Below, piece after piece: positions 5,366-10,225 of a stretch of DNA of 10,225 bases (position 1 is the stretch's first letter; each line of letters opens with the position of its first letter). Where the stretch lies: positions 1-10,225 of the forward strand of contig JAPUHZ010000313.1 in NCBI GenBank assembly GCA_027297485.1, read 5' to 3'. The stretch comes from Deltaproteobacteria bacterium. Lineage in GTDB: Bacteria; Desulfobacterota_B; Binatia; UBA9968. The position numbers were made by a program, and so were the translations under genes. A model generated the notes under the pieces. That model was not told where the DNA came from, did no database searches, and saw nothing but the letters and a program-made list of their open reading frames with translations.

Positions 5366-6220
5366 ATGAACCAATGGACAATTGAGGTCAGCGAGAGCGA
5401 TTTCCAAGCGGAGGTTTTGGAGCGCTCCCAGCAGGTCCCGGTCATGGTGGATTTCTGGGCGCCCTGGTGCGGTCCTTGCCGTGTTTTGGGTCCGGTGTTG
5501 GAGCGACTTGCCCAGGAGCAAACCGGAGAGTTCATTCTGGCAAAGGTGAATGTGGATGAGAACCCATCCCTTGCTGCTCTCTTTCAGATCCAGGGGATCC
5601 CTGCAGTAAAAGTATTTAAAGAGGGCAAGGTGGCCGCAGAATTTACCGGTGCTGTTCCGGAGACAGCCGTGCGGGAACTGCTTTCTCGCCTCCTTCCCTC
5701 CGAGGCGGACCAGCACGCCTTAGAGGGGACAAGGTTGGAGGAGGAAGGCCAAGTGGAGGAAGCCAAGGCTGTCTATCAAAAGGTTTTGGAGCATGAACCC
5801 AACCACGCCAAGTCCCTTTTGGGTCTAGGTCGAATCCTCATGGAGGCTGGTGATAAAGAAGGGTCTCTAAACTATCTTGAGAGGGTGTCTCCAGGCACTC
5901 CCGAACGGACAGAGGCTGATCAGCTCATAGCACGGTTGAAGCTCAAGGCTGGAGCCAATACAGACGAGGGGGCCCTCCGTGCTACCCTCGCATCGAACCC
6001 GCACAATTTAGAGGCGCGTTTTGGGCTGGCGCAGAGCCTGGCTGCACAGGAAAGATACGAGGAGGCACTCGAGGAGTTTTTAACAATTGTAAAGAAGGAT
6101 AGGGGTTTTCGCGAGGATGGAGCACGCGAGGCGATGCTTCATATCTTTGATGTTCTGAGACCTGAAAGCGAGGTGACAGAAAAGTACCGCTCAGAGCTGG
6201 CCAAAATTCTTTTCAGTTGA
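5366..6220 (+). CDS. cnoX: Thioredoxin-TPR protein (CnoX/YbbN-like)
   Basis: 284 residues. The thioredoxin domain spans about 1-110, with the full redox site WCGPC at 34-38 and the cis-proline in GIPAVKVF (Pro79). After it come tetratricopeptide-like helices at about 118-192 and 200-250, as in E. coli CnoX (YbbN). CnoX is a cytoplasmic holdase that protects proteins from oxidation and hands them to chaperonins or DnaK. E. coli CnoX lacks the second active-site Cys, but this one keeps both and so could also act as a disulfide reductase. GGAGG (5348-5352) lies 13 nt before the ATG, longer than usual, but no other start fits. It follows the OsmC selenoprotein by 51 bp on the same strand, so co-transcription and a shared thiol-repair role are likely. 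Its 3' end overlaps the opposing propeller gene by 30 bp. Confidence 0.9.
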   Translation: MNQWTIEVSESDFQAEVLERSQQVPVMVDFWAPWCGPCRVLGPVLERLAQEQTGEFILAKVNVDENPSLAALFQIQGIPAVKVFKEGKVAAEFTGAVPETAVRELLSRLLPSEADQHALEGTRLEEEGQVEEAKAVYQKVLEHEPNHAKSLLGLGRILMEAGDKEGSLNYLERVSPGTPERTEADQLIARLKLKAGANTDEGALRATLASNPHNLEARFGLAQSLAAQERYEEALEEFLTIVKKDRGFREDGAREAMLHIFDVLRPESEVTEKYRSELAKILFS

Positions 6221-6841
6221 GGAAAAACCTTTTTTCTCTCGTTCCGAGTACCAGAATCGCTCGCTGTCGAAGGCTATGCAGTGAGGAGTGAAGGGGACAA
6301 TGAGACGTTTCACAACTCTCTCACGCACTGGATCATAGCGGGAAAAGAAATATTTTCCCTGCTGTGCCTCACTCCAGTGACCTAAGGGACCCGGATCGGA
6401 TTCTATGAGCCACAGCTCGTTCTTGTAAGCCGTGGGGCTGAAGGTTTCGTTTTCGGTTCGAATGACCCAATTGACCTTGCCGCTCTGAGGATCCAGGCAA
6501 ATGAGCTTGCGGTTGTGGCGGTGGGTTACCCAGAGTTTGCCGTCGACCAGTGTCATCCCCGCCCCTGCCCCGTCCGGGCAGTTAAACTTACGCAGCTCTT
6601 TTCCCCTCGCTAAGGACCAGAAAACAAGCTGCCGTCCTAGCTTTCCTCCTCCGGTCAACATCCATAACCCATCCTCGTGGGGACAAACATCCCAAATCTC
6701 GTGTGCATAGGTGATTTTTTTCTCTGCCTTTCCCGTTGAAGGACTGTAAGTGGCAACAAGTCGCTCCTCAGGTACAGCAAGCCAGAGAAGATCTCTGTCG
6801 TAGTTCATCCCGGTAATAACAGTGTTCTGGAGCTCCAGCAT
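6191..6841 (-). CDS. Small beta-propeller protein, function unknown
   Basis: 216 residues with no signal peptide or membrane segment, so probably cytoplasmic. A repeated pattern is visible: an LW or FW strand (LLWLAV at 18, GLWMLT at 58, KLWVTH at 102, ELWLIE at 142, RFWYSE at 195) followed 15-25 residues later by a turn such as YSPSTGK, LDPQSGK or YDPVRER. This gives about five short beta-sheet blades, like those of the YVTN, SMP-30 or glutamine-cyclotransferase propellers. No catalytic residues can be named; binding or scaffold roles are possible. The start at 6841 has no clear ribosome site, and the ATG at 6808 is an alternative. The gene runs against the CnoX-like gene and overlaps its last 30 bp. 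It has no operon partner in view. Confidence 0.75.
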   Translation of the reverse strand: MLELQNTVITGMNYDRDLLWLAVPEERLVATYSPSTGKAEKKITYAHEIWDVCPHEDGLWMLTGGGKLGRQLVFWSLARGKELRKFNCPDGAGAGMTLVDGKLWVTHRHNRKLICLDPQSGKVNWVIRTENETFSPTAYKNELWLIESDPGPLGHWSEAQQGKYFFSRYDPVRERVVKRLIVPFTPHCIAFDSERFWYSEREKKGFSSTEKNFGQL

Positions 6842-7024
6842 CTTACGACTATAAGCTACGGGAATTCCTTTCGTGGATCAACTCTCAAGCCGGAGCATCT
6901 ATCAGCGGTCATCCATTAGAAGGCAGTAGATTAGAAATTTCTGCTGGCTGTTGCCTAGCGCCTGATGCCTCCTCCTTAATGTTTTCATGAGAACGTATTA
7001 AAATAGAAAGAAGGAGCAGTTGAG
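6842..7024 (+). promoter_or_regulatory. Upstream region of putA and the divergent propeller gene
   Basis: This 183-bp gap must hold both promoters. AGAAATTTCT at 6933-6942 is a perfect 10-bp palindrome. TAAAAT at 6999-7004 resembles a -10 box but has only a weak TTAATG 17 bp upstream and lies very close to the ribosome site at 7011-7016. No confident promoter can be assigned. Confidence 0.25.
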
Positions 7025-9994
7025 ATGGAAACCGGCGGCAGTTTGGACAAAGAGATTCGTGAGTTGGCGCGGGTGCTTTACCATACAGCGGCGCAGCACA
7101 AGCCCTCGCTCTTTGAGCCCCGAGACTGGATTGGGCGGATGATCGACTGGTCTCTCGAAGATGAGTCGTTGCGCGTGGCCCTTTTCCGCTTTGTGGATGT
7201 GCTCCCCAGCCTGGATTCGGCAGCGGAGATAGGGCGTCATCTCCGAGAGTATTTCGCCCGGGTCGACCATGCCTTGGGCGGCTTGATCTTCCTCGCCCAG
7301 GCCCTGCACGCGGGCTGGTTGGTGGCGCCGGTAGTGCGGCACAATGTTGTACGGCTTGCGCGCCGCTTTATCGTCGAGGAGGATAGCGACGTCCTCACCT
7401 CGATCTTGGAAGGGCTCAGGCAAGAGCCTGCGGCTTTCACTCTGGATGTGGTTGGGGAGACCACGGTTAGTGACAGAGAGGCGGAAGCCATGCAGAGACG
7501 CTACCTCGATCTTTTACGCGGTCTGGCGCTGGCGGCAGACCGTTGGGATTCCATCCCCCAAATCGACTCCGGCTCGCACGGTCCTATTGCCAGAGTCAAT
7601 CTTTCCGTCAAACTCTCCTCCCTTTATGCCCGCTTCGATCCCTTAGACCCAGACACAGAAGTGGTGGTCCAAGATCGGCTCCGACCTGTGCTTCGAGAGG
7701 CCTCCCGTCTTGGAGCAGCGCTGACCCTGGATATGGAACAGTACGCTTACAAAGATCTTACGCTCGCTATCTTTTGCAGCCTCTTGGAAGAAAAGGAGTT
7801 CCAAAAAGAACCTCATGCTTCCATTGCTCTTCAGGCCTATCTCCGCGATACGGAGAATGATTTGGCGGCGCTTATCCGATGGGCTAAAGAGCGCAAGCGT
7901 AGAATCGGTGTGCGTTTGGTCAAAGGGGCTTACTGGGATAGTGAGATCGCCTGGGCCAAACAGAAAAGCTGGCCTATTCCGGTCTTTTTGGATAAGGCTG
8001 AGACCGACGCTAACTATGAACGGCTTACCCGTCTACTATTCGAGAATTATGACATTGTGGATGCCGCCTTTGGCAGTCACAACATCCGTAGTCTATCCCA
8101 CGCCATCGTTGCAGCTAAGCGTCTAGGGATTCCGGAAAACGGCTACGAAATCCAGATGCTTTACGGCATGGCCGAGCCTATCCGCCAGGCAATCATACAA
8201 AACGGGCAGCGGGTGTGTGTTTATGTTCCCGTAGGAGATCTGCTCCCGGGTATGGCCTACCTGATCCGCCGCCTTATGGAAAATACCTCCAATACCTCTT
8301 TCTTACGCCAGACCTACGCGGATGAGAAAGACGTCGAAACCCTGATTGCGGCCCCATCGCCCGGACGCGTTCAGACCGGAACAGAGCGTGCGGCAAAGGC
8401 TGCTCTCTCCGGACCGGCTGAGAACTTCCGCAATGAACCTCCTCTCGATTTTTCAAGACAAGAACATCGCGACTCTTTTGTCCGGGCTCTTGAAGACGTG
8501 CGCGGTAGATTTGGCAAAAGCTACCCCCTTTGGGTCGGCGGATCGGAGAAAAAAACGGAGACCTGGATCGAGTCTGTGAATCCGGCATCTCCTAAAGAGA
8601 CGGTAGGCCGGGTTCCTCTCGCGGGGACCGACGAGGCCGATAAGGCCATTCAAACAGCGAAGAACTTTTTTCCCGAGTGGCGCGTTACTCCGGCCAAGGA
8701 ACGGGCTTCCATCCTTTCTCGCGCCGCCTCTATTATGAGGAAGAAGCGGCTGGAACTCTCAGCCTGGGAACTCTTCGAGGTGGAAAAAGGCTGGCGTGAA
8801 GCGGACGCCGACGTAACCGAAGCCATCGACTATCTGGAATACTACGCTCGCGAGATGCTTCGCTTGGCCGAGCCGTGCCACACACAGCGTCTTCCCGGTG
8901 AGAGTAATCTCTATCTTTACGAGCCACGAGGAATCGCAGTCGTCATCGCCCCATGGAATTTTCCCTTGGCGATCCTTACCGGAATGACCGCGGCCGCCTT
9001 GGTAACAGGCAACTGCACTATTGTGAAGCCGGCCGAGCAATCACCTGTCATGGGGGCTCATTTCTTGGAGATACTTCGCGCAGCAGATCTACCTCCATCC
9101 GCCTGCCAGCTTTTACAGGGAGGAGGAGATCTGGGAGCTTACCTTGTTCGCCACCCGGCCGTTCACCTCATTGCTTTCACGGGCTCACGTGAAGTCGGAC
9201 TGGAGATACTGCGCGAGGCCCACACCCACCGACCCGGACAAGATCATGTCAAACGCGTAGTCTGCGAAACGGGTGGGAAAAACGCCATTATTATAGATGG
9301 CGACGCCGACCTCGATGAAGCGGTAGTGCACATCATAGATTCGGCTTTCGGCTATCAGGGCCAGAAATGTTCAGCCGCCTCCCGGCTTATCATTGTCGAA
9401 GAGGTGTACGACCGCTTGTTGGCGCGACTGGTGGATGCAACCCAAAGCTTAAAGATCGGTCCGCCTGAAGATCCGCGGAACTTTATCGGCCCTGTGATTG
9501 ACGCAGCGGCCAAAGAAAAAATCGCCGACTATATTGCCCTAGGCAAGCAGGAGGGAAAATGTGTGTTAAAGATGGAGGCGCTGGAAGATGGGTTTTATGT
9601 TGGTCCGGTGATTTTTAGCGATATCAAGCCGGACAGTCGTTTGGCTCAAGAAGAGATTTTTGGTCCGGTTCTCGGCGTGATCAAGGCACAGGACTTTGAC
9701 GAAGCCCTGGAGATTGCCAACCAGTCATCCTATGGATTGACCGGAGGTGTATTCTCCCGTTCACCTGCTCACATCGAAAAGGCCCGGCAAGAGTTTCGAG
9801 TAGGCAACCTCTATATCAATCGCGGCATCACCGGCGCCGTAGTCGAGCGCCAGCCCTTCGGCGGCCTCAAACTTTCCGGCATTGGCTCCAAAGCCGGCGG
9901 GCCAGACTATCTCCTTCAGTTCTTGGAACCGCGCACCATCACCGAAAACACCCTCCGCCACGGCTTTGTCCTACCGGAGGATTTGGAGAAATAG
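7025..9994 (+). CDS. putA: Bifunctional proline dehydrogenase/1-pyrroline-5-carboxylate dehydrogenase
   Basis: 989 residues from ATG at 7025, with AAGGAG 8 nt upstream. It oxidises proline to glutamate in two steps: FAD-dependent proline dehydrogenase (about 130-430) then NAD-dependent aldehyde dehydrogenase (about 500-975). PRODH landmarks are VNLSVKLSSL at 191-200, LTLDMEQYAYKDL at 233-245, GVRLVKGAYWD at 295-305, and YVPVGDLLPGMAYLIRRLMEN at 400-420 with the paired arginines that hold proline. P5CDH landmarks are IAPWNFPLA at 641-649, AFTGSREVG at 717-725, the general base Glu748 in CETGGKN and the nucleophile Cys782 in GQKCSA. It lacks the N-terminal ribbon-helix-helix DNA-binding domain of the E. 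coli trifunctional PutA and the long C-terminal extension, so it is a short-type bifunctional PutA and should not repress its own gene. Electrons pass to membrane quinone. The reading frame is intact. Confidence 0.97.
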   Translation: METGGSLDKEIRELARVLYHTAAQHKPSLFEPRDWIGRMIDWSLEDESLRVALFRFVDVLPSLDSAAEIGRHLREYFARVDHALGGLIFLAQALHAGWLVAPVVRHNVVRLARRFIVEEDSDVLTSILEGLRQEPAAFTLDVVGETTVSDREAEAMQRRYLDLLRGLALAADRWDSIPQIDSGSHGPIARVNLSVKLSSLYARFDPLDPDTEVVVQDRLRPVLREASRLGAALTLDMEQYAYKDLTLAIFCSLLEEKEFQKEPHASIALQAYLRDTENDLAALIRWAKERKRRIGVRLVKGAYWDSEIAWAKQKSWPIPVFLDKAETDANYERLTRLLFENYDIVDAAFGSHNIRSLSHAIVAAKRLGIPENGYEIQMLYGMAEPIRQAIIQNGQRVCVYVPVGDLLPGMAYLIRRLMENTSNTSFLRQTYADEKDVETLIAAPSPGRVQTGTERAAKAALSGPAENFRNEPPLDFSRQEHRDSFVRALEDVRGRFGKSYPLWVGGSEKKTETWIESVNPASPKETVGRVPLAGTDEADKAIQTAKNFFPEWRVTPAKERASILSRAASIMRKKRLELSAWELFEVEKGWREADADVTEAIDYLEYYAREMLRLAEPCHTQRLPGESNLYLYEPRGIAVVIAPWNFPLAILTGMTAAALVTGNCTIVKPAEQSPVMGAHFLEILRAADLPPSACQLLQGGGDLGAYLVRHPAVHLIAFTGSREVGLEILREAHTHRPGQDHVKRVVCETGGKNAIIIDGDADLDEAVVHIIDSAFGYQGQKCSAASRLIIVEEVYDRLLARLVDATQSLKIGPPEDPRNFIGPVIDAAAKEKIADYIALGKQEGKCVLKMEALEDGFYVGPVIFSDIKPDSRLAQEEIFGPVLGVIKAQDFDEALEIANQSSYGLTGGVFSRSPAHIEKARQEFRVGNLYINRGITGAVVERQPFGGLKLSGIGSKAGGPDYLLQFLEPRTITENTLRHGFVLPEDLEK

Positions 9995-10065
9995 CTAAAG
10001 CGCCGCAACATGGCATTGGCACGCCGCGGTGCAACCTCTAAAATCAGCATCCCACAAATCTTTTC

Positions 10066-10110
10066 TTGACTATCCACATAGTAGAGAAGTAAATTTTAAT
10101 AATATATAAT
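10066..10110 (+). promoter_or_regulatory. AT-rich promoter region of the right-edge gene
   Basis: TTGACT (10066-10071) is a near-consensus -35 box. TAAATT (10090-10095) lies 18 bp downstream as a fair -10. A perfect TATAAT at 10105-10110 lies 33 bp from that -35 and lacks a good partner of its own. The segment is strikingly AT-rich compared with its surroundings, which supports a promoter here, though the exact start is unclear. Confidence 0.5.
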
Positions 10111-10122
10111 AGAGAAAGTTTA

Positions 10123-10151
10123 CTGGACTCTCGACACAAGGAGAGGTCCGG
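10123..10151 (+). promoter_or_regulatory. Leader hairpin before the right-edge gene
   Basis: CTGGACTCTC (10123-10132) pairs with GAGAGGTCCGG (10141-10151) through 10 base pairs with one bulged G and one G-U pair, leaving an 8-nt loop. It sits 15 nt before AGGAGGAG (10167-10174). It may act in mRNA stability or translation control; no known riboswitch is recognised. Confidence 0.35.
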
Positions 10152-10181
10152 AAAATTTAACCCAGTAGGAGGAGCCCCGCA

Positions 10182-10225
10182 ATGAAAAAGATAATGGTGA
10201 TCGCACTGATTTTTGGCCTGACCTT
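10182..10225 (+). CDS. Start of a probably exported protein (runs off right edge)
   Basis: ATG at 10182 follows AGGAGGAG by 7 nt, an excellent ribosome site. The 14 visible codons give MKKIMVIALIFGLT, a basic start followed by a hydrophobic run, typical of a Sec signal peptide or lipoprotein leader. Nothing more can be said of the function. The dedicated AT-rich promoter and leader hairpin suggest its own transcription unit rather than co-transcription with putA. Confidence 0.75.
   Translation, partial: MKKIMVIALIFGLT

Noticed and set aside
9995..10065. Terminator after putA
   Set aside because: GCAC/GTGC near 10020-10033 gives only a 4-bp stem with no T-run, too weak to call.

Overview
The window is ordinary bacterial chromosome of moderate, slightly GC-rich composition (judged by eye). 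Most genes have strong AGGAGG-type ribosome sites. Gene content suggests a Gram-negative-type environmental bacterium that uses selenocysteine, for example a deltaproteobacterial or NC10/Nitrospirae-like lineage, but the sequence alone does not fix the taxon.

Left arm, minus strand (about 3232 down to 1). A cluster reads leftwards: an AMP-forming acyl/amino-acid ligase (3172-1625), a stand-alone acyl carrier protein (1551-1282), a small coupled ORF of unknown function (1285-1073), a possible second small ORF (1036-845), and the membrane N-terminus of an LTA-synthase/phosphoglycerol-transferase family protein (GTG at 830, running off the left edge). The last gene is easy to miss because it starts with GTG and has no stop inside the window. 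Activating ligase, carrier protein and a polymer-building membrane transferase together recall, without matching, the dlt/ltaS logic of surface-polymer decoration.

3173-3583 is the divergent gap between this cluster and the rightward genes. It holds a decayed insertion-sequence end: two 12-bp direct repeats and the helix-turn-helix N-terminus of a broken transposase.

Centre, plus strand (3584-6220). An AI-2E-family membrane permease is followed by the most notable gene. An OsmC-family peroxiredoxin (4814-5314) has an in-frame TGA at 4997-4999 where the family has its catalytic cysteine, and directly after it lies a hairpin with the geometry of a bacterial SECIS element. It is best read as one 166-residue selenoprotein rather than two short genes. 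A thioredoxin-TPR protein (CnoX/YbbN-like) follows 51 bp downstream and may serve the same oxidative-stress or thiol-repair role.

Right arm. A small cytoplasmic beta-propeller protein (6841-6191, minus) overlaps the thioredoxin-TPR gene tail to tail. A full-length bifunctional proline dehydrogenase/P5C dehydrogenase (PutA type, 7025-9994) follows on plus. The window ends in the first 14 codons of a probably exported protein (10182 onward), preceded by an AT-rich promoter region and a leader hairpin.
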